A stretch of DNA of 62,700 nucleotides from Thermoguttaceae bacterium (GCA_017407125.1 JAFQXE010000041.1:1-62700), one strand, 5' to 3'. Counted from the stretch's first letter, positions 31,328 to 41,610 are shown. The notes: a model not told the origin generated them from the letters alone. Numbers and translations are program-made.

Positions 31328-33599
31328 TCGAACGCGTTTTTTTGTGGGCGTCATAGCGTCGTTTGCGCTTTTGGCGAATGCGCTGACGTTTTTTTGTAAC
31401 AGCGCCTTCGCTCAGGACGTTCGCCCTGATATTACTATCGCGGACTTCAACGGGGCGGATTACGGCGACTGGAAGGTTGACGGTCAGGCGTTTGGCTCCG
31501 CTCCGGCGCGGGGAACGCTGCACAATCAGATGGATGTCTCGGGATTCGAGGGGGCTGGGCTGGTCAACTCCTACGTCGGCGGAGACGACACGGTCGGGAA
31601 GCTGACGTCCCCGGAATTCAAGATTGAACGTCCGTTTATCAATTTTCTTGTCGGCGGCGGGATGAACGCTGAAAAGCTCGGAATGCGCCTGATTGTCGAC
31701 GGGCAGACCGTTCGGACTGTTACAGGATTAAACGACCGCCCCGGCGGGTCGGAACGGCTGGTCATGAGTTCGTGGGACGTCGCCCCGTTCGTCGGCAAGA
31801 CGGCGCGGCTGGAAATCTTCGACAACGCCGTTGGCGGCTGGGGACACATCAATATAGACGCTATCGTTCAAAGCGACGTCAAGCGAGCCGTCGACCCGGC
31901 GGACAAACAGCGCTCTGTTGAACTCGACAAACCGTATTTAATCGTTCCGATTTGTAACAGCGGTCAGAAAACGACCATGACCATTACCGTCGACGGCGTT
32001 CTGGTTCATAAACTCAATATCGCCCTGGCGGAATCGAAAGAGCGAACTGACTGGATGGCGTATCTGGAAGTTCCGCAATACGTCGGCAAAACGGCGCTGA
32101 TTCAGGTCAATGACATCTCCTACGGCTCCGACGGCTTGAAGCGGATTTACACCGCAGACGAGTCGGAAGTGGATTCTATTAACCCGGTTCCCCGCTATGC
32201 GGAACGGACGCGCCCTCAGCTGCGCTTCTCGCAAAAGCAGGGCTGGAACAACGACCCCAACGGCATGGTTTATTTCAACGGGAAGTATCATTTCTTCTGG
32301 CAGAGCAATCCCGTCGGGCTGACGTGGGACAACATGTACTGGGGGCATGCGGTCAGCTCTGACCTCGTTCATTGGACGGAACTGCCGCTGGCTCTGCGAC
32401 CGTTCGGCGGCGACGTCCCGCTCGACCAACGTTTCCCCGCCTTTGCAAAAGGACAATGTTTCAGCGGGTCTGCCAACGTTTTGAGGGACAACTCCCCGGA
32501 GGCGAAATCGACGATTGTTGCTGCGTTTACCGATACCGCTTGCGGCGAGTCTCTGGCGATAAGCCCGGACGAGGGCAAGACGTGGCGATACGAACCGTTC
32601 AACCCGGTAATTCGTCACAACGGACGCGACCCGAAGCTGATTTGGTTTGAGCCGGGACGCTTTTGGTCAATTGCCGTCTACGACGAAGGAAATGGACGGA
32701 AAATCGCCTTCTATAAATCTGAAGACCTCAAATCGTGGGAAAAGACAGGGGAAATCGACGGCTTTTTTGAATGTCCGGAAATGTTCCAGCTCAACGTGGA
32801 CGGCGATGCGGCAAAGCCCAAATGGGTTCTCATGGCAGCGAATGCGGAATACGTCATCGGTCAGTTTGACGGCAAGACGTTCACGCCGGACGAGCTCAAC
32901 GCCGACGGTTCCGTGAAAAAATATCGATGCAACGACGGGAACTTTTACGCGGCACAATGCTTTTCCAACGCGCCCGGCGGCAGAGTGATTCAAATCGGCT
33001 GGACGCTGATTAACTACTCTGACCAGGCGCCCGGCGCGCCGTTCAATCAGGGTTTTTCCGTCCCGCTGGAATTGACGCTCCGGACGACGCCCGAGGGCGT
33101 TCGCATGTTTGCCAACCCGGTCAAGGAGTTTGAATCCCTCCGCACGCAAAAGCGGGAACTGAAATCCACGCTGGAAAACGGCGCTCCGCAGACGCTTAAT
33201 CTCAAGGACGCCCTGGTCTCTGACCGTCTGTACGATATTATCCTTCGATTCAAGCCGGGCGCTCAGGGCGACGTCGTTCTGACTGTCGGCGCCGATTCTG
33301 TTACATACCATTGCGCCGAGTCCCGCTTTGAAGGAACGCTGACGTCGGAAAAGAATCAGGAGGGCGTTCGCGCTCCACAGCCGATTGTTGTTCGTCCAGA
33401 CCCCGATGGTTACGTAACCTATCGGGCGATTGTCGACCGCGCGTCTATCGAAACGATCTACAACAACGGTCAGCTGTACCGCGTCAACTGTTTGGACTGC
33501 AATAACCCGTTCGACGCCGTCGTTGTAACAGTCAACGGTTTCGATAAACCGGTTGAGGCGGAACTGACAGTTTGGTCGTTGAAGTCCATTTGGAAGTAG
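31320..33599 (+). CDS. Secreted GH32 fructan hydrolase (levanase/invertase type)
   Basis: This 759-residue exported enzyme has a signal peptide (about 1-31, ending AFAQ). Residues about 35-310 form an N-terminal non-catalytic beta region (DUF4980-like). The GH32 five-blade propeller begins at GWNNDPNGMVYF (nucleophile Asp in NDPNG), continues with the RDP motif in NGRDPKLIWF and the acid/base Glu in FFECPEMF, and a C-terminal beta-sandwich follows. These enzymes release fructose from sucrose, levan or inulin. The ATG overlaps the preceding gene by 8 nt, and GGAGG lies about 10 nt upstream. Genes downstream are also exported hydrolases in the same direction. Confidence 0.92.
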   Translation: MNNRTRFFVGVIASFALLANALTFFCNSAFAQDVRPDITIADFNGADYGDWKVDGQAFGSAPARGTLHNQMDVSGFEGAGLVNSYVGGDDTVGKLTSPEFKIERPFINFLVGGGMNAEKLGMRLIVDGQTVRTVTGLNDRPGGSERLVMSSWDVAPFVGKTARLEIFDNAVGGWGHINIDAIVQSDVKRAVDPADKQRSVELDKPYLIVPICNSGQKTTMTITVDGVLVHKLNIALAESKERTDWMAYLEVPQYVGKTALIQVNDISYGSDGLKRIYTADESEVDSINPVPRYAERTRPQLRFSQKQGWNNDPNGMVYFNGKYHFFWQSNPVGLTWDNMYWGHAVSSDLVHWTELPLALRPFGGDVPLDQRFPAFAKGQCFSGSANVLRDNSPEAKSTIVAAFTDTACGESLAISPDEGKTWRYEPFNPVIRHNGRDPKLIWFEPGRFWSIAVYDEGNGRKIAFYKSEDLKSWEKTGEIDGFFECPEMFQLNVDGDAAKPKWVLMAANAEYVIGQFDGKTFTPDELNADGSVKKYRCNDGNFYAAQCFSNAPGGRVIQIGWTLINYSDQAPGAPFNQGFSVPLELTLRTTPEGVRMFANPVKEFESLRTQKRELKSTLENGAPQTLNLKDALVSDRLYDIILRFKPGAQGDVVLTVGADSVTYHCAESRFEGTLTSEKNQEGVRAPQPIVVRPDPDGYVTYRAIVDRASIETIYNNGQLYRVNCLDCNNPFDAVVVTVNGFDKPVEAELTVWSLKSIWK

Positions 33600-33624
33600 C
33601 AAGTTGCGAGTAGCGAGTTGCGAG
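33595..33624 (+). repeat. Period-7 tandem array (AGTTGCG)n at the GH32 stop
   Basis: The units are AGTAGCA, AGTTGCG, AGTAGCG and AGTTGCG. The first unit contains the TAG stop codon of the GH32 gene. Like the glnN array, it starts exactly at the end of a gene. Confidence 0.7.
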
Positions 33625-33651
33625 ATGATTACACAAACCTGTTAAATAATT

Positions 33652-35361
33652 ATGAAAAGTAAAAGATTTAACATTGTATTATTTTATTTGACGTTTCTTG
33701 CGTTTTTGTCGCCGACGCGTTCGGTTCCAGCGCAGGAACAGCAGTTTCGCCGTCTTTCCGTTGATCAATACCGCGACAAAATGAAGGGCGGCTGGATCGG
33801 TCAGATTGTCGGCGTGTCGTGGGGCGCGCCGACCGAGTTCCGATATCGTGACAAGATTATTCCCCCGGAGATGGTTCCGAAATGGAAGCCGGAGATGATC
33901 AATCACGCCTTTGGTCAGGACGACCTTTATGTCGAAATGACTTTTTTGCGGACGCTGGAACAGTACGGCTTGGACTGCTCGATTCGTCAGGCAGGAATTG
34001 ACTTCGCCAACACGAAGTATCAGCTGTGGTGCGCCAACAATTCCGGACGAACCAATCTGCGTTCGGGAATCGCCCCGCCGGACAGCGGTCATCCGCAGTT
34101 TAACAATTGCCCAAACGACATCGATTATCAAATCGAGTCCGACTTCTCCGGCTTGATTTCGCCCGGCATGCCAAACAGCGTCATTGCGATGGGAGACAAG
34201 TTCGGGCGGCTGATGAACTATTCAGACGGCGTCTATGCCGGTATGTTTATGGGCGGGATGTATGCCGAGGCGTTCTTTACGCAGGACGTCCAGCAGATTA
34301 TAGCCGCCGGATTGGCGTGCATTCCTCCCGACTGCCAGTACGCCGAGATGGTTCGCGACGTTGTTGCATGGCACAAGGAGAACCCGTCGGACTGGCAGTC
34401 GTGCTGGGAGAAATGCCTGCAGAAATACCGCCGCGACCCGGAGTACCAGAAATGCTCTAACGGCGGGATCGACTGCAAAATCAACGGCGCATACGTGCTT
34501 ATCGGGCTTCTTTACGGGAACGGCGACATGGAGAAGACGACTGTAATTGCAATGCGCTGCGGTCAGGATTCCGACTGCAACCCGTCCAGCGCCGCCGGCG
34601 TTCTGGGAACGTCGATTGGCTTTTCCAAGCTCCCGCCGCGATTCAATAGCGGTCTGGACGAGAATCGAAACTTCTCGTATACTGCGTATAATTTTCCCGC
34701 GCTGCTTGACGTCTGCGAGAAGCTGGCGCGTCAGATCGTTGCCGCTCAGGGCGGACGAATGGAAACGGTCAACGGCGTTGAGTATTTCGTCATTCCTGTT
34801 ACAAAGCCGCAACCGCCGGCTCTGGAATTGTCGTGGGATCCCGCCCCGATTGCCAACAGCCGCTTTACCGACGAGGAAATGGCGCAAATCGAATCGCCTG
34901 TGTATTCTCTGCACAATATTCAAAAGGGCGTCGACAGGCTCTTCCCCGGCTGGAAGATCTCACAATGCGGTCCCGACATGGATCCCGGTCTGAAAGAATG
35001 GCATGGGAAGAATCCTGTCCTCATGACTCATCCGCTCAACCGAACGACGCCGTGTCTTTTGTCGCGCCGGGTGGAGCTGCCCGCCGGGAAGAAGTCCACG
35101 CTGGAACTGTGCGTCGGCTTCCATGACAATTTCGACTGGAAACTCGTTGTTCGCGTCAACGGCTCCGTTCAGTACGAAACCCTTGTTGGAAAGGATTCGC
35201 CCTTTGATCAGCCGTGGAACCGGATTTTCGTGGACTTGTCGGCGTTTGCCGGACAGACGATTGATCTGACTCTGGAAAACGTCCCGGACGACTGGGCGTA
35301 CGAAGCCGGTTACTGGTCGGAAATCAAAATTGTAACGGTAGGCGATAAGTCTGAAAAATAA
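33652..35361 (+). CDS. Secreted ADP-ribosylglycohydrolase family protein
   Basis: This 569-residue protein has a signal peptide (about 1-28, ending VPAQ). The ARH-like helical domain (about 35-380) begins QYRDKMKGGWIGQIVGVSWG. Metal motifs are GQDDLYVEM near residue 90 in place of TDDT, and MRCGQDSDCNPSSAAGVLG near 300. The C-terminal ~170 residues (about 395-569) form a beta-rich module (ELCVGFHDNFDWKLVVRVNG) resembling a carbohydrate-binding or jelly-roll domain. Being exported, it cannot act on cytoplasmic protein ADP-ribosylation. It more likely cleaves an extracellular N- or O-glycoside, in step with the exported nucleoside hydrolase 86 bp downstream. Confidence 0.85.
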   Translation: MKSKRFNIVLFYLTFLAFLSPTRSVPAQEQQFRRLSVDQYRDKMKGGWIGQIVGVSWGAPTEFRYRDKIIPPEMVPKWKPEMINHAFGQDDLYVEMTFLRTLEQYGLDCSIRQAGIDFANTKYQLWCANNSGRTNLRSGIAPPDSGHPQFNNCPNDIDYQIESDFSGLISPGMPNSVIAMGDKFGRLMNYSDGVYAGMFMGGMYAEAFFTQDVQQIIAAGLACIPPDCQYAEMVRDVVAWHKENPSDWQSCWEKCLQKYRRDPEYQKCSNGGIDCKINGAYVLIGLLYGNGDMEKTTVIAMRCGQDSDCNPSSAAGVLGTSIGFSKLPPRFNSGLDENRNFSYTAYNFPALLDVCEKLARQIVAAQGGRMETVNGVEYFVIPVTKPQPPALELSWDPAPIANSRFTDEEMAQIESPVYSLHNIQKGVDRLFPGWKISQCGPDMDPGLKEWHGKNPVLMTHPLNRTTPCLLSRRVELPAGKKSTLELCVGFHDNFDWKLVVRVNGSVQYETLVGKDSPFDQPWNRIFVDLSAFAGQTIDLTLENVPDDWAYEAGYWSEIKIVTVGDKSEK

Positions 35362-35399
35362 TATTATTTTAAGTGATAAATGCCGAGAGGTTTAATCCT

Positions 35400-35434
35400 C
35401 TCGCAACTCGTAACTCGCAACTCGCAACTATTAA
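35400..35434 (+). repeat. Period-7 tandem array (CTCGCAA)n
   Basis: The units are CTCGCAA, CTCGTAA, CTCGCAA, CTCGCAA and CTATTAA. The array overlaps a GAGAGG/CCTCTC hairpin (35385-35402) and ends just before the ribosome binding site of the nucleoside hydrolase. Confidence 0.8.
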
Positions 35435-35447
35435 GAAAGGAGTTTTT

Positions 35448-36491
35448 ATGAAACGATTTTTTGTAACATTCGTAGCCGTCATGGCGATTCTGCCTTACGT
35501 GAAGGCGGAAGACCTTATTCCCGTTCGCGATTCTGCCTCTGCCCCGGTCAAACTGATTTACGACACTGACATGGGCAACGACGCCGACGACGCCCTTGCA
35601 CTGGCGATTATTCACAACATGGTCAAGCGTGGTCAGATTGAATTCGTCGGGCTGACGATTACCAAGAGCAATATTAACGCCGCCAAGTACTGCAAGGCGT
35701 TTAATATTCAGTACGGACATCCGGACGTCCCGATTGGACTGGTCAAAGACGGCGCGACTCCCGACGACGGTCGTTACGTGAAAAACGTAATTGAGATGAA
35801 AAACGAAGACGGCTCCGCCAAGTTCCCCGTCCCCGCGGACTGGGAGCCGGAAGACTCGGTCGTGTTGTTGAGAAAGCTTCTCGCCGCGGCGGAAGACAAT
35901 TCTATCGTGATCGCTCAGGTCGGATTCTCGACAAACCTAGCGCGTTTGATGGAAACGCCCGGCGACGACATCTCCCCGCTGACCGGCATGGAACTGGCGG
36001 AAAAGAAAGTCCGTCTGGTTTGCGCGATGGCTGGCGCGTTCGTGTTCAATACGAACAAATACGAAAACCATCGGGAATACAACGTGATTAAAGACATCCC
36101 CGCCGCCACAAAGGTCTTTCAGGAATGGCCCGGCGAAATCGTCGTCAGCGGCTTTGAAGTCGGCGTTGACATCCTCTTCCCCGGCGACGCTCTCAACGCG
36201 GACTTGCGGACAAAGGACTCGATTCTTCGGGAATCCTACCGCTTCTATCGCGGCGGCTTGGACGGCAAACGTCAGTCGACGTGGGACTTGACCTGCATTC
36301 TCTTCCCCGGCAGACCGGAATCGTGGCGAAACTATTTCACGCTTTCGCCACGCGGAAAGATTCTCGTTCAGAGCGACGGACGTTTTACGTTCTCGGAAAT
36401 GGCAGACGGCAACCGCCGCGCGTTCATCTGCTCGCCGGAACAGAAATCCAATATCAGAGAAGCGTTCATCAACCTTTGCACAGAACTTTAA
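35448..36491 (+). CDS. Secreted nucleoside hydrolase-like protein (paralogue 1)
   Basis: This 347-residue exported protein has a signal peptide (MKRFFVTFVAVMAILPYVKA). The calcium-binding nucleoside hydrolase motif near residue 40 reads YDTDMGNDADDALALA, followed by VGLTITKSN and later WDLTCILF. Members cleave the N-glycosidic bond of ribonucleosides to give ribose and a base. The chosen ATG follows AAAGGAG by 7 nt; a 25-codon upstream extension lacks this. A paralogue of identical length, about 85% identical by eye, is at 42165-43208. It follows the exported ADP-ribosylglycohydrolase and may work with it on nucleotide debris. Confidence 0.88.
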   Translation: MKRFFVTFVAVMAILPYVKAEDLIPVRDSASAPVKLIYDTDMGNDADDALALAIIHNMVKRGQIEFVGLTITKSNINAAKYCKAFNIQYGHPDVPIGLVKDGATPDDGRYVKNVIEMKNEDGSAKFPVPADWEPEDSVVLLRKLLAAAEDNSIVIAQVGFSTNLARLMETPGDDISPLTGMELAEKKVRLVCAMAGAFVFNTNKYENHREYNVIKDIPAATKVFQEWPGEIVVSGFEVGVDILFPGDALNADLRTKDSILRESYRFYRGGLDGKRQSTWDLTCILFPGRPESWRNYFTLSPRGKILVQSDGRFTFSEMADGNRRAFICSPEQKSNIREAFINLCTEL

Positions 36492-37004
36492 CGAGGAATA
36501 TGTTACGATAATCGGGAGTGCGGCGGCTTGCCGCCCCCGATGGCGGGGGAGTCAAACCGCGCTGCCGCGCGCCTGCCAATACCCGCTCCCGTTGGTCGCT
36601 TTGCTCTTTCCGTAGTACAGTTTTTAAGCCGCAAAGAACGCAAAGATCGCAAAGAAATTTTAAACCTTCGCGAACCTCCTCCGCATCTCCGCGCCTCCGC
36701 GTGAGACTTTCCCGGGCGTCTCGCTCGCCGGTTTTGTTCGCCTGTCGGCGAATGCGTAATTCCGCTCCCGCTGGTCGCTCCATTACCGCCTTCCATACAA
36801 TTTTTGCCCCCACATTCCCTATCTTCTCACATTTTTTCACTTTTTTCAAAAATTTTCCCATTTCCCGCTTTTCGATTGCCAAAGTGAGTGTATAATACTA
36901 TTATAATATATAAAAGCGATAATCCATTTTGCCCCGGGCGTACCCCCGCAAAAGTCGTTGAAAATACCCGTTTACCAGTTTTACCCACTAGAAGGAGTAA
37001 AATT
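36492..37004. other. Repeat-rich region before the PEP-CTERM giant gene
   Basis: No gene. Contents in order: a GGAGTGCG hairpin (36515-36537, GCGGC/GCCGC) that may end the nucleoside hydrolase transcript, a period-9 CGCAAAGAA array (36629-36657), CTCCGCG-type repeats (36664-36712), REP-like element copy 3 (36736-36796), then an A+T-rich stretch with TATAAT at 36891-36896 that may be the -10 of the giant gene's promoter. Confidence 0.6.
36736..36796 (+). repeat. REP-like palindromic element, copy 3
   Basis: The hairpin TTCGCC-tgtc-GGCGAA and the conserved tail ending GCCTTCCAT are nearly identical to copies at 9913 and 16051. It lies about 100 bp upstream of the likely promoter of the PEP-CTERM gene. 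Confidence 0.8.
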
Positions 37005-40000
37005 ATGGCTAATTCTAAAGACTGTTCATTTCTCCCCTCTCCCCGCATTTTAACACGCGGGCGTTTTCTTGTTCTTGTTTTAGGGCTTCTTGCTCTTTCT
37101 GCAAACTCTATGGCAGACGTAACTTTCGATGGTACAAACCTTACAGGAAGCGGTACATATTCTTCTAATATTTCAGCGTCTGGAGATCTAATTTCCAAGG
37201 CAACTGATACATCCTCAACCATCACGTTAAGCAATAATACAATTACGGCGTCTGGAGAATACTATCACGATTTGGGCAATATCGTTTTCGATAATGGTAC
37301 GACAACAACTCTTGCCAATTTTAACGTTCGCGGAGACAACGCTTCAACGCCAGCCGTTACAATAGATGGAACTTTCACATGTAATAATTTTGTAATTGGC
37401 AAGGTTTATAATAGTGGCGCATCCAAAGGCGTATTATATATTACAAATAACGCCAACATTACAGCAAGAGGATATTCTCCTATTGGCAATTACAAAAGCG
37501 CACAGGGAACCGTTTACCAGTCCGGCGGTACAATTACTTTTACTAATGAAGTAACTCAGCAAAGTGATGATTGCATTTTCCGTATAGGAGGGTATGAACA
37601 ATCAACAGGAACGTACAATCTTTCAGGCGGTATTTTGAATTGTTTGATTGCAAAAGCCTGTGTAGGATCTGGTAAAAACACAACAGGAACGTTCACAATT
37701 ACAGGTGGAACAGCGAATCTCAAGGGATTGAAGATGACTTCTGCTGACGGCTCAAAGGGGACCTTGAATCTCTATGGCGGAGAATTGAAAATAGCAGGCG
37801 ATGGCGTAACCAAGGGGAATGGTACGGCTACAATTAATATGGGACAAGGAACGGTCTCAGCTCTGGCGAACCATACCTGGAACAGCGCTTTGACAATCAA
37901 TCTTAATGGGCGCGCTGCAGATTCAACAGCTAATGTTGCAAATGGACAGACAACGTTCAACTCCGATGGTAAAACCATCACTCTTGCCAGCAAGCTTACG
38001 GGCGTGGGCGCGTTGGTAAAAAATGGCTCTGGTAATTTGGTTCTTTCAAATACCGGCAATTCGTTTACCGGAGATATTATTATCAACAACGGACAATTGA
38101 CTGTCAGCGGTCAACCTGCCTCTAATAAACAAAGCTCAACGTTAGGCAACTTGACAACGTCTGGACGAAAGATTGTTATTAATAATGGCGCAACGCTGTC
38201 TATGAACGGCAGTCAGGTCTTTGGAGCGAATGGAGACTATGCTAATATCGCTCTTGACATAGACGGCGGGACTCTTTCTAACGACTGCAATAGTTACAAT
38301 AAGATTTATAATTTGACATTTCGTAACGGTTCAACATTGCATATCGCAAACGGAGACGCGACATGGCAGGGAGTAATCTTGTTCAGTAATCCCGCCGGCG
38401 ATTCCACGGTTAATATTCTGAAATCCGAAACGCGCAATTCTACTGACCCTGTTCGGTTTACAACCTCTGGAGCAGCCAATGCCAACCTTGCAACTCGCAG
38501 CGCCGTATTTAACGTTCAGGATATCACCAACTCCGCTAATGGCGGGTCTGTTGATAATCTTTCAGACTTGATTGTTGAAGTTCCATTAAAAGTTCATTCA
38601 ACTGGAACGTGCGTTTTAACTAAAGATGGACCTGGAACAATGGAGCTTACTGCTGCCAATAGTAACAATGGTTCTACAACAATTTTGGCAGGTACGCTTA
38701 AACTCTCCGGCGCCGGCACACTGGGCGCGGGCGCTGTTACTAATAGCGGAACTCTGGAATTTGCCCATACAGGTGATATTACAATAAGCAACGTTATTTC
38801 TGGAACTGGCGCTGTTACAAAAACCGGCTCTGGAACGCTGACGCTTTCTGGCGCTAATACGTATACCGGCGCGACAACCGTTTCTAACGGCGAGTTGGTC
38901 TTTTCAGGAAGTACGCTTCCCGTTTCAACCATGACGGCAACCGGCGGTACGCTGGTTTTGGGTACAGAGGGTAATTCAATTACCGCTCAAGAGGGTACAA
39001 CAATTAAAGCTAACGGCGGCTCTGTTCGCGTGGACGGTAATGTTGTTGTGAATTCCGGGAAGTTATTTGTATCTGGAGTATGGACGGGAGATGGAAGCAT
39101 CTCTGTTGAACCCAACGGTCAATTTAGAATAAGCGATTCTTTTACGTATCCAAAAGGAATAACGCTCAACGGCGGTTTGCTTATGAACGCTGCTGGAAAT
39201 ACTTTAAAGGTTTCATCTCCAGTTACAGTTGCAACAGCCAGCAACGTTCAGGCAGGCTACGGCAGCTCAAGCGGTCAATTAGAACTTCCCGGAGGTTTGT
39301 ACGGTTCAGGCGATCTAACTGTTAATAATGACAGCAACTTGGGATGGGTTAAGTTTTCAGGCGCTGGCAACTATGAAGGTTCATTAACTCTCATAGGGAA
39401 AATTTTAACAGGTCCTTCAGGCATCGGATCGGCAGAAAATCCAGCTGACGCCTCTGACTATATCGGATCAAAAGAGATTCAATTCAAAGGCGGCACGCTT
39501 CATAATTACGACAACGTTATAAAGTTATCAAACGATCTGAATTTTGTTTCCAATTCCTCTATTATGGCGGGTTGGAGTAAAGATATCACCTTAACCGGCA
39601 AAATTAAAGGTTCAGGCAATTTTATAGTAACGTCTGATTCCGGCTGGGTTATTGCAAAAACCGAAACCCAAACCACGTACGGCGACTTTACCGGCGCCGT
39701 TCAAACAAGCTGGGAAAGTACCAGTAAACTCGGAAAATTGAAATTGGGAGCAGAACAACCCTTTGGACCAAATGCCGGACAAGGCAGAATCTACGGTCAG
39801 CTCGACATGAACGGCTTTTCTCAGGTTTTCAAAGGACTGTATAGCAACACCGACGGATCTACTAAAAAAGGATCGATTTTCAACAATAATGCAGATAAAT
39901 TGTCAACGTTGACCTTGGACATTACCGGCTACAATGACACTTATCAGGGCGTAATTAATGGCAACATAGAGCTTGTAGTCAATTCAGACGGCGCTGGCGT

Positions 40001-41609
40001 TCAGACGTTTAATAATAACGGCAGTACGTTTACCGGAAACGTTGTTATTAATGGCGGTAAGGTAGTAACAACTGTTTCGCATGCAAGTCACACTACAACA
40101 GCGCTAGGCGCGTTTTCCACGACAGGAGGAAGAACGATCACGGTTAATCCAGGAGCAGAATTGTCTTTGGGAACGAAAGACGCCTTGGGAGGCTGCACCA
40201 TTTCCAATTATAACCAGAACAGCTTCAGATTGATTATCAATGGCGGTAAACTGTCCGGCACGGATAATAACGGTTTGTATAACGCAACATTCCAGAACGG
40301 CGCCGAGGTTTACGGCAATAATAACCGAGACGTCTATCGCTCCTTCTGGCTGATGGGAACAAATACCGTATCTTTTGCGGGAGACGGTTTAACTCCGGAA
40401 AGCCCTGTTCAATTTAACGGCGCCGCTTCTGATATTATTTTTGTTCCTAGCAGCGCTACTCTTAACGTGGCTGACATTACTCTTAGCGACGCTTCCGATT
40501 TGATTGTCAACGTTTCATTTGGTAACAAGAGTGAAAGTCTTATTACAACAAACTCCGTTACAAAAACCGGCGCAGGTACGATGGAATTTACTAAAGCCAA
40601 TACTTATGACGGCGGAACGACCATTTCCGGCGGTACGCTCAAGTTGACCGGTTCTGGTACGCTGGGAACGGGCGATGTTACTAATAACGGAACTTTGGAA
40701 TTTGGCTCAACCGCGACGATTACGCCTGATATTTCCGGCGCAGGCAATATCCTCGTTTCTGCTGAAACTGTAACCTTAACCGGGGCTGTTAATCAAACTG
40801 GCGGAACGACTACGCTGGCTGATGGAACGACCTTGAGTATTGGCAACGCTTCAACGCTTCACAACCTTTCCGGCGGAAGCATTGGCGAGAATGATCAGCT
40901 TAATCCCGCAACGCTGACGGTTAACGGCGATTTGACTCTTAATAACGACGCCATGTCAACGTTTATCGGATCGATTACCGCTCAGAAAATCACAGTAAAT
41001 ACTGAAAATAACGCTGCTTTGAAGATTTATGCAGGCGCTGATAATAAAGTTACTGCTAGCAGCTTGACGGTTTCTTCCGGCGAGTTGGATCTCAAAGGTT
41101 ACTTTGAAGGCAATATTGAAGTTTTTAACGGCTCGGTTTTCTCGCCCGGCAATTCCGTTGGGACGGCTGACATTACTGGCAATATCACCTTTGCAGACGC
41201 AACCGCAGATTCAAACGGCGTTGCGTTGTTTGAGTTCGGCGAGTATGCCGACGGGGCAGACGTAAATCACGACCTGTTTGTTATGGAAAACGGCGGTATT
41301 TTTACGGCTGACGACGGCGTGATTCTGCTGGACTTTGCAAATAACGACGCGGATTCCTGGGCGACAGAGGGTAATACATACCTGCTGGTTTCCGGCGGCG
41401 GATTTGCTGACGGAGATGATAATTACGCAAACTGGTTGGCGTCGACGCCGGATTATTCGGACCTGTTCAAATTGACCGGCATAGACGGCAGCTTGTATCT
41501 GGTCGGTCTTAAAGCCGCTCCAGAACCCGGTTCTGGCGTTCCTGAACCGTCGACGTGGGCTCTGTTAGCGCTGGGCGTTGTCGTGCTATTCCTGCGTAAG
41601 CGAAAATAA
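37005..41609 (+). CDS. Giant secreted beta-strand-repeat protein with PEP-CTERM anchor
   Basis: This 1534-residue surface or secreted protein has a signal peptide (about 15-42). Its body is almost entirely a Thr/Gly/Asn-rich beta-helix with autotransporter-associated repeats such as LTLSGANTYTGATTVSNG and KANTYDGGTTISGGTLKL. Two long segments, about residues 360-590 and 1015-1235, are clearly related and suggest internal duplication. The C-terminus is a textbook PEP-CTERM signal, VPEPSTWALLALGVVVLF plus RKRK, so an exosortase should sort it. There is no autotransporter beta-barrel. AAGGAGTAAAATT precedes the ATG; a 39-codon upstream extension is rejected. A role in adhesion or extracellular matrix is inferred. 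The two nucleoside hydrolase paralogues flank it. Confidence 0.92.
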   Translation: MANSKDCSFLPSPRILTRGRFLVLVLGLLALSANSMADVTFDGTNLTGSGTYSSNISASGDLISKATDTSSTITLSNNTITASGEYYHDLGNIVFDNGTTTTLANFNVRGDNASTPAVTIDGTFTCNNFVIGKVYNSGASKGVLYITNNANITARGYSPIGNYKSAQGTVYQSGGTITFTNEVTQQSDDCIFRIGGYEQSTGTYNLSGGILNCLIAKACVGSGKNTTGTFTITGGTANLKGLKMTSADGSKGTLNLYGGELKIAGDGVTKGNGTATINMGQGTVSALANHTWNSALTINLNGRAADSTANVANGQTTFNSDGKTITLASKLTGVGALVKNGSGNLVLSNTGNSFTGDIIINNGQLTVSGQPASNKQSSTLGNLTTSGRKIVINNGATLSMNGSQVFGANGDYANIALDIDGGTLSNDCNSYNKIYNLTFRNGSTLHIANGDATWQGVILFSNPAGDSTVNILKSETRNSTDPVRFTTSGAANANLATRSAVFNVQDITNSANGGSVDNLSDLIVEVPLKVHSTGTCVLTKDGPGTMELTAANSNNGSTTILAGTLKLSGAGTLGAGAVTNSGTLEFAHTGDITISNVISGTGAVTKTGSGTLTLSGANTYTGATTVSNGELVFSGSTLPVSTMTATGGTLVLGTEGNSITAQEGTTIKANGGSVRVDGNVVVNSGKLFVSGVWTGDGSISVEPNGQFRISDSFTYPKGITLNGGLLMNAAGNTLKVSSPVTVATASNVQAGYGSSSGQLELPGGLYGSGDLTVNNDSNLGWVKFSGAGNYEGSLTLIGKILTGPSGIGSAENPADASDYIGSKEIQFKGGTLHNYDNVIKLSNDLNFVSNSSIMAGWSKDITLTGKIKGSGNFIVTSDSGWVIAKTETQTTYGDFTGAVQTSWESTSKLGKLKLGAEQPFGPNAGQGRIYGQLDMNGFSQVFKGLYSNTDGSTKKGSIFNNNADKLSTLTLDITGYNDTYQGVINGNIELVVNSDGAGVQTFNNNGSTFTGNVVINGGKVVTTVSHASHTTTALGAFSTTGGRTITVNPGAELSLGTKDALGGCTISNYNQNSFRLIINGGKLSGTDNNGLYNATFQNGAEVYGNNNRDVYRSFWLMGTNTVSFAGDGLTPESPVQFNGAASDIIFVPSSATLNVADITLSDASDLIVNVSFGNKSESLITTNSVTKTGAGTMEFTKANTYDGGTTISGGTLKLTGSGTLGTGDVTNNGTLEFGSTATITPDISGAGNILVSAETVTLTGAVNQTGGTTTLADGTTLSIGNASTLHNLSGGSIGENDQLNPATLTVNGDLTLNNDAMSTFIGSITAQKITVNTENNAALKIYAGADNKVTASSLTVSSGELDLKGYFEGNIEVFNGSVFSPGNSVGTADITGNITFADATADSNGVALFEFGEYADGADVNHDLFVMENGGIFTADDGVILLDFANNDADSWATEGNTYLLVSGGGFADGDDNYANWLASTPDYSDLFKLTGIDGSLYLVGLKAAPEPGSGVPEPSTWALLALGVVVLFLRKRK

Positions 41610-41610
41610 T

